Shown: piece after piece, positions 54,752 through 64,000 of the stretch
Position numbering within the stretch: position 1 is the first letter of the stretch
How the letters are laid out: each line of letters begins with the position of its first letter
NCBI GenBank assembly: GCA_963971575.1
Contig: OZ020616.1
Span: 4,050,924-4,114,923 of the forward strand
Origin: Liopterus haemorrhoidalis
Lineage: Eukaryota; Arthropoda; Insecta; Coleoptera; Dytiscidae
Length of the DNA: 64,000 nucleotides
Direction: 5' to 3'
Notes under the pieces: generated by a model
Told to the model about the DNA's origin: nothing
What the model saw: only the letters and a program-made list of their open reading frames with translations
Database searches by the model: none
Translations under genes and position numbers: made by a program

Positions 54752-56137
54752 TAGAGATGGGAATTTCGGCTCAGTTTGCGGAACCGGATCAGTGGAAGTC
54801 GTTCAGTTTGTTGAGCCGGTTCATTGATCCGGCTCAGTGATCCGGTTAAGTAAACATGTTTCCGAGACACAGGTCGGTCGGTCGTTCGGTCGTAGGTAGA
54901 ACGTCGCTTAGAGCCGGTTCTTGCAATATATGAACTATAAACATGATCCCGAGACACAGGTCGGTCGGTCGTTCGGTCGTAGGTAGAACGTCGCTTAGAG
55001 CCGGTTCTTGCAATATATGAACTGTAAACATGATCCCGAGACACAGGTCGGTCGGTCGTTCGGTCGTAGGTAGAACGTCGCTTAGAGCCGGTTCTTGCAA
55101 TATATGAACTATAAACATGATCCCGAGACACAGGTCGGTCGGTCGTTCGGTCGTAGGTAGAACGTCGCTTAGAGCCGGTTCTTGCAATATATGAACTATA
55201 AACATGATCCCGAGACACAGGTCGGTCGGTCGTTCGGTCGTAGGTAGAACGTCGCTTAGAGCCGGCTCTTGCTTAGAGCCGGTTCTTGCAATATATGAAC
55301 TATAAACATGATCCCGAGACACAGGTCGGTCGGTCGTTCGGTCGTAGGTAGAACGTCGCTTAAAGCCGGCTCTTGCTTAGAGCCGGTTCTTGCAATATAT
55401 GAACTATAAACATGATCCCGAGACACAGGTCGGTCGGTCGTTCGGTCGTAGGTAGAACGTCGCTTAGAGCCGGCTCTTGCTTAGAGCCGGTTCTTGCAAT
55501 ATATGAACTATAAACATGATCCCGAGACACAGGTCGGTCGGTCGTTCGGTCGTAGGTAGAACGTCGCTTAGAGCCGGCTCTTGCTTAGAGCCGGTTCTTG
55601 CAATATATGAACTGTAAACATGATCCCGAGACACAGGTCAGTCAGTTGCCGGTCGTTCGTTCGTAGATAGAACGTCGCTTAGCCCCGGCTCTTATCTAAC
55701 ATTTTTGAAACAAACAATTCACTTTATGTAGCTACTGTATTTTAAACCAGATCTAAGTTTATGGCGATGTGTATTGCCCTTATAAATCGGACATCTGGGA
55801 TTTGGGCAATATTTTTAATATTTTTATATAGTATGGTTGTAAGAAAATACAGACTAAGCCTATTAGTTTCAAATAAACTGCCCTACAAATTGATGACAAA
55901 ATACACTTTATGATAATACATTACAAGCCGAGTTCTCGCGAAGTTCAACATGACATCGATCCAGATCGGGATCACTCCGGTCACAGCTCACAATCGCCCG
56001 ACCAATCGTATCCTTGAAACTTGAAACTATAGAGTGAGCCGTGAGCCGGCTCATTTCAATTTGGTGAACCGTGTCACTTCGGTCAGTGTACTGAGCCGGC
56101 TCAGTGAGCCGGTTCGTTCATGAACGACCCATCTCTA
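54752..56137 (+). mobile_element. E-family hAT MITE E4, minisatellite-expanded
   Basis: TAGAGATGGG at the left, CCCATCTCTA at the right; no matching flanks. 1386 bp, against 755-830 bp in E1 and E3; the extra length is the minisatellite. Confidence 0.85.
54846..55660 (+). repeat. minisatellite inside E4, about 8 units of 87-105 bp
   Basis: Each unit holds GAGACACAGGTCGGTCGGTC, GGTAGAACGTCGCTTAG and GCAATATATGAACTATAAAC. Units occur in a short and a long form; the long one adds GCCGGCTCTTGCTTAGA. Units are nearly identical, so expansion was recent. It is open in two minus-strand frames (155 and 158 codons) because unit lengths keep the frame; these are not genes. Confidence 0.9.
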
Positions 56138-56942
56138 GTAGTGATGTGCATCTACAACCCTAGTTGAAAATACGTGTTGATGCGTGTCCATAATGGTTTT
56201 TAAATGTGATTGAGGTGATGTCAAAGGTTGAGTACCGCTGTAGCTGATTGTCCCGCCCGCACTTTATCGAAACCTTAGAGTCGGAGGCGGGAGGGCTCAA
56301 TTACAATTAGTTGGATTGCCATGAGTTGAATGTTAGGGAACACTAGCGTTAGTCCGCGCTTTGAAATACACAGAAGAGAAAGTTGCACCATGCATTGACC
56401 TCGATTATGGCAGATTAATACTACCCATCCTGCTTACATTGACCATACTGTGAAACTGTTCTTCCTGATTCACTGATCGCTGCCTTAACAGATTCACTCT
56501 CTACATTACACTGCACTAACTAATCATCTAACTATCGGATGCCAAGTAAACAGGAAGACAACATTACTATTTTACATATGTCTTTTTTAACTAGAAACTC
56601 AAGAGCATCTTCAAATTGCATTCATGTTAAACGTGTTTTACAACTCCACATAATCAGAATTATTTTAATAAGGTAGTTTTTTGTTAATCGCAGTTTTGAC
56701 AACCGCGGATTTGAGCATACATCATAATAATTTTTTAATACATTTTTACACGGTTTGTGATTTTTTGTTCAAACTAAAGCCCAATTCAGACCTCTTTAAA
56801 TTAACGAGTTATAGACTATGCGTTGTGTCGTTCTGAGATATGCTTTAATGTATTCTTTAAACGTTCCATGTACCGTTCACATCTGTTATAAATTAGTACG
56901 TTACAAATAGCCCTCCATCTGTGAATTTTGAAACCAACTATA
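56138..56942. other. no recognised feature
   Basis: 56220-56480 is less AT-rich. No coding signal or shared repeat found. Confidence 0.4.
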
Positions 56943-57198
56943 TTGAGAACTGACACGCTCGGATACGCAGTCTGGTGGTCAAATATTGTACTACGCGACT
57001 GTAGTACTGTTTGAAATTATTACATATGTTCTGGTGTTGATTTTTTGTTCGAACGTTGATAGATACATTTTCATAAAATAAAAATGTACTGTGCTTAAAT
57101 TAACCTGTTCCCTGTTAACATATTGACAGCTGAATACTAGACACGACAGCCATTTTGCCATGAATTACAGCGCCGCCAACGGTAATGTCACTTCTCAA
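56943..57198. mobile_element. AA-family MITE AA2
   Basis: TTGAGAACTGACA and TGTCACTTCTCAA ends as in AA1; flanks TA and CA. The interior differs from AA1 except near the right end. Confidence 0.5.
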
Positions 57199-57791
57199 CA
57201 GCTTCGTAAAATATTTTATTATCGTTCTTATAATTCTGTTGTCTTAGATTTTAACTACCTAATTACCTAAATTGATCATATTTACTGTCCGTCTTTGTAA
57301 TTTTGAGTAAGATTTGTTAATGATGACATTATGTTAGGTTATGTAAAGGCATTCGATAACTACGGTATCACTGATAGAATGCGATAGCCAATGTGTTTAT
57401 ATGTCTGTCTCATTAAAACATCTCACTAGCTATAAGTTTAGAAAATTATGCACAATCCACAACAAACAGCGTATTAAATTTGGAGGTCTGAACGGTTTCA
57501 CGTCTTACCATATGACAAACTTCTGGTGACAGTGAATAGTCTATAAGATACAGTGCATAAGCAGCTCGTAACTTTTTGAAGATTTTTTCAATATTTTCAT
57601 TCTGATAAATATGCCAACATATTTTACAGTTGGTAATGTAAAAATTTTCAAAAAAATTGATGCTTTTGTTTCCAAGGTTACCAATAAATTTTTCAATTGA
57701 CAAAAAAAATTGATCAATTTATTGATCAATTAATTGAACTGTGTAAAACCAACTTCAGAAAGGAAATTTTTGTTTGAAACAAACTGTTTTA
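57199..57791. other. unassigned; downstream part of mariner relic
   Basis: 57700-57791 is probably the 3' untranslated part of the mariner fragment that follows. An 85-codon minus-strand frame at 57446-57703 has no recognised motif. Confidence 0.4.
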
Positions 57792-58265
57792 TTACTTTTC
57801 AAAATATTCACCTTTAAGATTTATAAACTTTTGCATGCGTTCAAAACAATTCTCGAAACATTTTTTCCACTTTGAAGTTGGTATCTCAAAAACATGGCTA
57901 TCGAAGGCTTCAACAGCTTCTTGAGGTGATGAAAGTTGTCCACGCATTTTTTGTTTGGCATTGGGGAACAAAATAAAAAAGTCGTTAGGGGATAAATCAG
58001 GTGAATACGGGCAACGAGACATTAGTTCCATGTTTTACTCCTTCAAATCATCAATTGTTTGACGTGCTGTGTGGGAGCTTGCATTGTCATGATGAAGAAT
58101 GATTAGAGGCTTTTGGTTGTTTTTCCTGATTTTGTCGATGACTTCAGTCCGCCCACCGCTTAATTCGCCTCTGTCTATACGGATTTTGCAGTGCCTAGGT
58201 TGAATTTTTTTAACATTCCCTTACACCAATCAACATAAGCCTTTTTTTGAGCTTCGGTCAAATTA
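57792..58265 (-). pseudogene. mariner transposase C-terminal half, decayed
   Basis: Minus strand: LTEAQKKAYVDWCKGML, then stops, PLIILHHDNASSHTARQTI (second catalytic D), then MSRCPYSPDLSPNDFFILFP (third D), FPNAKQKMRGQLSSPQEAVE and KKCFENCFERMQKFINLKGE, YFEK, stop. This is the mariner DDD domain and C-terminus. At least three stops, and shortening between the second and third D. Confidence 0.8.
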
Positions 58266-59054
58266 TACTTAGTACACTAAAAGTTCATTTTTTTAGTGTA
58301 CCATGAAATCCCTTTTAGATTGTAATAAGCGCTTATAGGTAAAAAATCAACAAATCAGCGCCGTAAACTATCTTTCTACGTGTTGTTAGCATAAGAATGC
58401 ATTGAGGAGGACCTCGCAGTTGTTTGTTTAATTGTTGAAAACATCCGCATTATCAAGGAAATGAGTACAAAAAATGTTTTGAAGGCAAATGATAGTATAA
58501 CATAACCAACTGACAGTGAAAAACATCATTGAATCAGACAATCGCGTATCTGAGCGCTGAGCGCCCAGTGTCGAGTGCCGAGTGCCGAGTGTGAGATAAA
58601 TAAGTGCGTGGCCTAGACCAGAAAACGATGTGGCATTGCATCACACTGTTGCAAACCAAAGTACTCAAAATACATACATACGATATTACTGCGCTCGTTT
58701 CGCTAGCGGCTAGCGGCTAGCGGCTAGCGACTAGCGCCTTGCGGCCTAGACGTTGCCAGTCGCAGCGACCTTTCAATTTTAGCCTAACCTCACCCAACTA
58801 TGAAAATACTCTTGAAAATATTCATTGCATTTTATGTCAATGAATATGCAGATAAATTAATTTAAAATTATTTAAATTTAAGAAATAATTAGATTTGTTA
58901 ATGGTTCTTATTATTATTACTATTATTTTTTTTACAGACCAGCACATGTGTCAAGCACCGTTTATAATAGATACATAGAATTAGCATGTCATGTGAATAG
59001 AGATGAGCAATCCTCAAAAACTGTAGATTGTAAGCATTAATAACTCGCAGGTTT
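58266..59054. other. unassigned; GCTAGCGG tandem patch
   Basis: 58560-58605 has CGAGTGCCGAGTGCCGAGTG. 58700-58745 has GCGGCTAGCGGCTAGCGGCT. AGTGTACCATGAAATCCC at 58299 repeats 24165. No coding signal. Confidence 0.4.
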
Positions 59055-59087
59055 TTTATGACAACTCGCTAGCGAAATACTACAATG

Positions 59088-59572
59088 GTGCCTGTCCACT
59101 TGAGAGTAAATAGTGGCGAGAAGCTCTCGATAGCAGTTACTCTCAAGTGGACAGGCATCTGAGAGTAACTCGCAGAAAGTGGCGAGCTACTCTCCGAGAG
59201 CTGACTACTCTCAACGTACTCGCAAGTGGACACGTGCTCCCTACACTCTCCGAGAGTAGCTCGCCAAATACGAACTGTGTTCGAATTCCTGAGAGTACTC
59301 TCGAGAGCTGTCTGCTTACAAGATGTTCAAAAATTCGTCACCGGAGGAAATAAATAAATTAATCGGCTTGTACGAACTCCGGGAAATTCTGTCGATTGTG
59401 AAATGTGTCGATTACCGTAACAGAATGAAAAAACATAATGTTTTGTAGGAAATTTTATACCCCCAAATTTAGAAAATTACCAACCTATTAACCATTTTTT
59501 TTTAAATTTTATTAAAAAAATTAATTACTTTAAATTTAATTCAATTTAAATTTAAAAATATATATGTTTGTT
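59088..59572 (+). mobile_element. U: Harbinger-like 5' end with GAGAGTA repeats and MADF start
   Basis: TGCCTGTCCACTTGAGAGTA and TACTCTCAAGTGGACAGGCA lie 24 bp apart as a 21-bp inverted repeat. Many GAGAGTA/TACTCTC units follow to 59310, then a MADF-like frame. The other end is not seen; A9 follows at 59573. Confidence 0.5.
59323..59448 (+). CDS. MADF-like domain fragment, 41 codons
   Basis: MFKNSSPEEINKLIGLYELR, EILSIVKCVDYRNRMKK, then a stop. LI-LY---E-LW-V---DY-NR-K is the opening of the MADF (Myb/SANT-like) domain found in Harbinger-associated and other DNA-binding proteins. Here ILSI replaces the usual LW-V, and the rest of the domain is missing, so it is probably a dead first exon. Confidence 0.5.
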   Translation: MFKNSSPEEINKLIGLYELREILSIVKCVDYRNRMKKHNVL

Positions 59573-60602
59573 AGGGTTTTGTAGGTATGACCAAAAAACC
59601 CTTATACCGTCATTTTGTCGTCTGTCTGTCTGTCTGTTCGGTAAAAATTGTAGCCAAACGGCTAAACCTAGAGAGTTGAAATTTGGCATGCTTATACAAA
59701 TCTTTGACCCACACATAGGAAAAATACTAAAACATCTAAAAAACATATCCCCCTAAAAATATAAACAAATATATGCTCATCGAAAAAAAAAATATTTTTT
59801 TACAATTCTGTGTAGGTTATCAAATGAAAGCCCTTGGTACGTGGATTAACGATCAAAATTTTATTTTTGCAAAATAAATTATTTTGAGACGATTTTCGCC
59901 AAAATTGTGCAAAAAAAATGGTTCAAACTAAAAATCTGAAAAAATTCTAAGTAATGTACATTGGTGCGAACCGGAATAGTACAACAGGAATTTTTGATCA
60001 GATTATGTTTTCGGAAAATAACGCTTTTATAGTGTTTTTAACTAAAATATATAAAATATTTAATCCGCTATTTAACATAGTGAAGGAGTGAACCTGGGTA
60101 GTACAGTGGTAGCGTTGTCGCTTCGTGAGTTGAAACTACTGTAAGAAACTACTGTTCGAATCCCGTCAATTTTTATTTTTTGTTTTTTTTTGCATTTTTA
60201 TTTTGTTTAAATTATTTTGTCAAAATTCTAGTTATATTTTGGCAAATGTTGCATTTAATTTTTAAAAGCGTAAATTTAATAACCAGTGGGAAGTGTTGAA
60301 ATTATAATTTAATTCTATGTTTGAATGTATACGAAATCAGAGGGGCGAAGTTTATGACTTAAACAACCAATGGAAGCCGTAGGCGCAATTTTCAAAATAT
60401 TAATGAACCTTGCTATATAAAAAAAAATACTGCAAATATTTAGAAACCCAAATAATGGTATTAGGCATTCGAATTAAAATTAATAAAAAAATATTTTAAC
60501 ATAAAATTTGTTTTGGCATTCCAAATAATCATCATTCACTTACTAATAACCTGCGAAACCCTTAAATGTGTGAAAATTCACACTTCACATAATTTTTTTA
60601 TG
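59573..60602 (+). mobile_element. A-family element A9, complete
   Basis: AGGGTTTTGTAGGTATGACC to the hairpin GTGTGAAAATTCACAC and TTCACATAATTTTTT, with a short (GTCT)n. Non-coding. Confidence 0.8.
60088..60168 (+). other. tRNA-like cassette inside A9
   Basis: CTGGGTAGTACAGTGGTAGC is a clear A-box and CTGTTCGAATCCCGTC a clear B-box, followed by T-runs. The sequence between them includes an AAACTACTGTAAGAAACTAC short duplication. Confidence 0.6.
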
Positions 60603-60610
60603 ACAACTCG

Positions 60611-61260
60611 CTAGCGAAATACTATAAGAGCGGTAAGGGACAGACTTGAGTCCCGTCAGAGAAAATGCTGGAGTACAACTCTCTCGGGAGGAGTACAATA
60701 GAGTTACCAGTTCGGTGAAACGAGGGGAGATAGACATGTTGACAGAAGAACACATGAGTAAAAGTATGCACTCTGTGTTCTTCAAACATATTAAAAGTCT
60801 AGAGTTGTCCACCGAACTCACGTTCTCGTTTTTTAAGTCTGTGGATTTGAGATCGGAAACAGAAGGTTTTGTGTTTGCGTGTCAGGATGGTGTTATAAAT
60901 ACTTTGGCGTACAGGACCCGCATATTCCAAACGGCGGAGTCCACACTCTGTAGGTTGTGCCACCACCATCCTGAAACGATTATGCACATTCTGTGTGCTT
61001 GTCTTGCAGCGTCGAGCTACGTGTCTCGACATAATGATGCTCTCCGCGTGCTCTACTACCATCTTAGACATGCCTATGGTATTGACCAAATACCGATTAT
61101 ATCGTACGTCCATTCTGACATAGAATCAGTGGTGGAAAATTCCAAGTGCCGAATTTATTGGAATTACTCCTTCCCCACCTCGAGGTTACTGACAGCCTAG
61201 TGGCTGTCCGGGCTGAGGGTTGAGGGTTATATCCGGCTTAGTAGCCGGACATAATAATAA
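60611..61260 (+). pseudogene. R2/R4-like non-LTR retrotransposon C-terminal fragment
   Basis: Open to 61198: LSREEYNRVTSSVKRGEIDM, TFSFFKSVDLRSETEGFVFA, CQDGVINTLAYRTRIFQ, CRLCHHHPETIMHILCACL, NDALRVLYYHLRHAYGIDQ and KCRIYWNYSFPTSRLLTA. The CCHC knuckle followed by RIYWNYSFPT lies just before the restriction-like endonuclease of R2/R4-clade elements. The frame ends where that domain's catalytic residues should start. A 3' tail of ATAATAATAATAATAAT follows. 5'-truncated, and internally deleted or mutated. Confidence 0.65.
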
Positions 61261-61339
61261 TAATAATCAACATAAGTTTTACAAAGTTGAACGTAGCAAG
61301 CTTTGAAAACAATAAAAAAAGAAACATCTGTTTGGTCAC

Positions 61340-61539
61340 NNNNNNNNNNNNNNNNNNNNNNNNNNNNNNNNNNNNNNNNNNNNNNNNNNNNNNNNNNNNN
61401 NNNNNNNNNNNNNNNNNNNNNNNNNNNNNNNNNNNNNNNNNNNNNNNNNNNNNNNNNNNNNNNNNNNNNNNNNNNNNNNNNNNNNNNNNNNNNNNNNNNN
61501 NNNNNNNNNNNNNNNNNNNNNNNNNNNNNNNNNNNNNNN
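61340..61539. other. assembly gap, 200 N
   Basis: Two hundred undetermined bases. Both sides are retrotransposon-related, so the gap may hide or collapse repeat sequence; its true length is unknown. Confidence 1.
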
Positions 61540-61885
61540 TATCCCGGGTATAAAGTTAAGCTTGTAGTCCTGATAGTTGGTGTTTTTGGTGGCATGAAAG
61601 CCTCCTATCGAAGGGAAATCGAGTTCATTCCCGCCTGCAGATCTTCTGCCAACTCTTTGATCTGCAGGATGCAGAAAGCAGTGCTGCTCGGGTCACTCCG
61701 CATTTTGCGGGTACTGGATCTGGCGTAATTTCCGCGGCTGCATATCGCCAGAGTTTGGGTTGCAGTCGTGTGTATTTAGCTCCACTAGTCTTTAGTATGA
61801 CGCAGGTCAAAAGGTTGCTGAAGTTTGAGATTAGTGGACGCTTGTCAAGACCTGACAAACCCCATAATAATAATAATAAATAATG
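61540..61885 (+). pseudogene. second R2/R4-like C-terminal fragment
   Basis: YPGYKVKLVVLIVGVFGGMK, IEFIPACRSSANSLICRMQK, AVLLGSLRILRVLDLA, stop, then a 3' end with ATAATAATAATAATAAAT. This is the extreme C-terminus beyond the endonuclease, of the same type as the fragment left of the gap. Similar tails suggest two insertions of one family rather than one split copy. Confidence 0.55.
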
Positions 61886-62091
61886 ACGAAGACAATTGTT
61901 AACATAGAATAAGTATAATTAAGATGGGGATTTGGGGATTTATGGGGGTCATCCTAAAGTTAAACTTTTGAAAAAACTCCCTTATTATTGACTTAACAGA
62001 AAAGACCTATATCACAAAAATTGTATATAATAAGAAAACAAATCTTTGCTATTTCATATTTTTTAAATCTTTTTCAACTGAATGAATATAG
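61886..62091. other. no recognised feature
   Basis: AT-rich spacer. Confidence 0.4.
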
Positions 62092-62656
62092 ACCGGGAGC
62101 TCATGACAGTTTTTGGTCTCCGATTTCATACAGCATGCCTTTTGGAGAAGAGAATATTTACCCTGTGACAACAAAAAAGGGATGGTACTAAACCCCTGCA
62201 CGCTTTCCGGTCATAGGGAAAATTGCATTTCCACTTAAACACAAAATTTTTGTGCTTTTCTCTGATTTAATATTGCTTGCCCTTTTGTCAAAAGAAAGTT
62301 ATAACAAATTTAAAGTTTTTTAAATACATGCATGCGATTCGGAGGGTCCTAAAGGGCTCAAACGTCATGTGATCTTGTAATAAAAAAATATGATTTTCCG
62401 CGTTTTCATACAGCATGCCTATAATTAAAAGACTTTAAATTTGTTATAACTTTCTTTTGACTAAAGGGCAAGCAATATTAAATCAGAGAAAAACAAAAAT
62501 TTTGTGCAAGTGGAAATGCAATTTTCCCTATGACCGGAAAGCGTGCAGGGGTTTAGTACCATCCCTTTTTTGTTGTCACAGGGTAAATATTCTCTCCTCC
62601 AAAAGGCATGCTGTATGAAATCGGAGACCAAAAATTTCATGAGCTCCCGGTCTAAT
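62092..62656. mobile_element. Q-family foldback, complete
   Basis: GACCGGGAGCTCATGA at the left and TCATGAGCTCCCGGTC at the right, with arms of about 225 bp (TCATACAGCATGCCTTTTGG, GGTACTAAACCCCTGCACGC and complements). TA on both sides. Spacer of about 110 bp with TGCATGCGATTCGGAGGGTC. Non-coding. Confidence 0.85.
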
Positions 62657-63318
62657 ATTTGGGGAGATATGAAGTTAAACGACAATCTTGAAATATCTCA
62701 CGTATTATTTAGTTTACATCAAAAATGTATGAAAATAAGAAGATTTTTTTTTCTCTTCTTTTCGATGCAGTTTTAAGTAAAATTATTTATAAGGTTGAAA
62801 TATCTAATTTAGCTAGTGTAAAATATGTACAACCTTGTTAAATGGGCACAATTTGAATTACTCCTCCTAGATGACAATCTGACAATCTTAAAAATCGCCA
62901 AATTATCAACTCTCTAGGTCCAGCCGTTTGTCCTCAATTTCTACCGAATAGACAGACACATAAGTGACGATATAAGGATTTTTTTGTTATACCTACGAAA
63001 CCCATTATCATTGAGTAGTGATTTAGGATCGCATAAGCATATAGTTTGAGAAACACTGGTATAAAACATATCAAAGATATATTTATTTTATTGTCATAAG
63101 ATTAATAATTATTAAATAATATTATACAGTGAATTTATTATTTTATGCAACATGTACTATGTCATTACCATGGATACAGTTTTTGACAGCAATATAAATG
63201 GTGTTCATTTTCATTTGCAACATAGAAAAAAACATATTTACTAGCAAAATCAAAATATTTTATTGAAAATGCAAATTAAAAAAATAATAATAATAATAAA
63301 TAAATAACTAATAAAAAC
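62657..63318. other. unassigned; A-family left-end relic at 62905-63003
   Basis: 62905-63003 is a decayed minus-strand A start: CAACTCTCTAGGTCCAGCCG, GACAGACAC, TATACCTACGAAACCC. GTTTGAGAAACACTGG at 63044 is a hAT-type F end. A TAATAATAATAATAAATAAA tract lies at 63284. Confidence 0.45.
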
Positions 63319-64000
63319 TTATAATAAATGTTCAAAAGTTTCTCCGTTTACTTGCATACAAAATGTTAAGCGATCATAAAAATGATTCAAAACATTCAGC
63401 AATTGCTCTTGAGGTATATTGTTGGATGCTTAAACAATTATGTCTTGCAGTTCAGCAACATCCCTAAGATCTCCATTATATATTTTGGCTTTTAAATATC
63501 CCCAATAAAAAAAAATCATTAGGTGCCAAATCCGGAGATCTCGCTGGCCAATTCATCGACCCGCCTCTTCCAATCCAGCTTTTTGGGAAAGTTCAATGTA
63601 AATATTTTTTAACTATTCTAGAATAATGGACTTGTGCGCCATCATGTTGAAACCATACTTGTCCATTAATATTCAGGTTTCGCAACGCAGGTAATATTTG
63701 GTTTTGCAAAAGGGCTAGATATTTTGCGGCATTAAGGTTACCGTCAATAAAAAAAGGCCCTATAATATTGGTTCCTATTATCCCTGCCCAAACATTTAAT
63801 TTTTGCGGATTTTGAGTTCGGGAGGAATGACACAAATGTAAATTTTCTCGACTCCAGTACCTAAAATTTTGTCTGTGCACTTCACCATTTAGAGTAAGCG
63901 TTGCTTCGTCTGTAAATAAAATTCTTTGAAGCATTGTTGGGTCGGAATTAATTTTTTCAAACATTTCAAAACAAAAATCCATACGTACTGCTGCGTCCCT
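63319..64000 (-). pseudogene. IS630/mariner-type transposase, two in-frame stops, runs off right edge
   Basis: Minus strand, one frame: RMDFCFEMFEKINSDPTML, ILFTDEATLTLNGEVHRQNF (first D), VWFQHDGAQVHYSRIVKKYL (second D), a TGA stop at 63593-63595, then GGSMNWPARSPDLAPNDFF (third D), YWGYLKAKIYNGDLRDVAEL, a TAA, and FYDRLTFCMQVNGETFEHLL, stop. Same superfamily as the transposase at 49224 but a distinct family. The N-terminal DNA-binding part is beyond the edge. Confidence 0.8.

Noticed and set aside
54751..55322. Two overlapping minus-strand frames of 155 and 158 codons
   Set aside because: They are readings of the E4 minisatellite in two frames; the repetition, not selection, keeps them open.
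54846..55660. CRISPR-like array of direct repeats
   Set aside because: Units are contiguous with no unique spacers, lie inside a hAT MITE, and the DNA is eukaryotic.
54744..56145. 8-bp target duplication around E4
   Set aside because: The left flank ATACAGAC and right flank GTAGTGAT do not match, so no duplication is claimed; recombination may have changed one side.
10604..60168. Functional tRNA genes
   Set aside because: A- and B-boxes are present, but acceptor stems do not pair convincingly by eye and the segments sit inside repeats; they are annotated as tRNA-like only.

Overview
This is AT-rich (roughly 70 % A+T by eye) eukaryotic, almost certainly insect, intergenic DNA. It holds no operons and no intact host gene that I can recognise. 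Nearly everything that can be explained is transposon-derived: a copia-class LTR retrotransposon; decayed non-LTR retrotransposon tails of R1-like, R2/R4-like and jockey-like type; IS630/Tc1/mariner transposases; hAT-, PIF/Harbinger- and pogo-type non-autonomous elements with visible target-site duplications; and several high-copy families resembling Helentron/mini-me elements, built around a (GTCY)n microsatellite. The R1-like tail, the TA-flanked transposases and the (GTCY)n elements fit an arthropod; I cannot name the species.

Layout. 0-10 kb: the 5' end of a copia element (minus strand, running off the left edge) sits in a B-family element, followed by nested C and D repeats, the first complete A-family element, an R1-like tail, a 30-bp-TIR element and a hAT-in-hAT nest. 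10-20 kb: A, L, Z, D and F elements, a THAP-exon-carrying TIR element, a tRNA-like cassette, several B elements and a dead, conserved-looking gene fragment. 20-30 kb: MITEs, a mariner-like element with a broken transposase, a second THAP element and a head-to-head pair of A elements. 30-40 kb: hAT and Harbinger MITEs, a 1.2-kb foldback, and A, B and C repeats. 40-50 kb: W, B and L elements, a THAP fragment, a nested mariner, and the one intact protein-coding gene wholly inside the window, a 360-residue transposase (minus strand, 49224-50306). 50-64 kb: a jockey-like tail split by a hAT MITE, a pogo-like relic, a hAT MITE with an expanded minisatellite, Harbinger/MADF and R4-like relics around a 200-N gap, a second foldback family, and a decayed transposase running off the right edge.

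Repeat families, labelled here for cross-reference: A (about 1 kb, starts AGGGTTTTGTAGGTATGACC, ends in a GTGTGAAAATTCACAC hairpin plus TTCACATCAATTTTTT); B (about 0.65 kb, ACCGACCGCCA near both ends); W (about 0.5 kb, ACTTGCCC/GGGCAAGT); C (hairpin repeat); D (Tc1-like MITE); E (hAT MITE with internal minisatellite); F, O, R, Z (hAT MITEs); S, X (Harbinger MITEs); L, T (pogo-like); N, Q (foldbacks); M, V, J and AA (others).

The most unusual signal is in family A. Seven copies carry a tRNA-like segment (A-box and B-box, followed by T-runs) at the same internal position, but the segment differs from copy to copy while the flanks are conserved. Coordinates of nested elements come from reading the sequence and comparing copies by eye; edges without a target-site duplication are approximate to about 10 bp.
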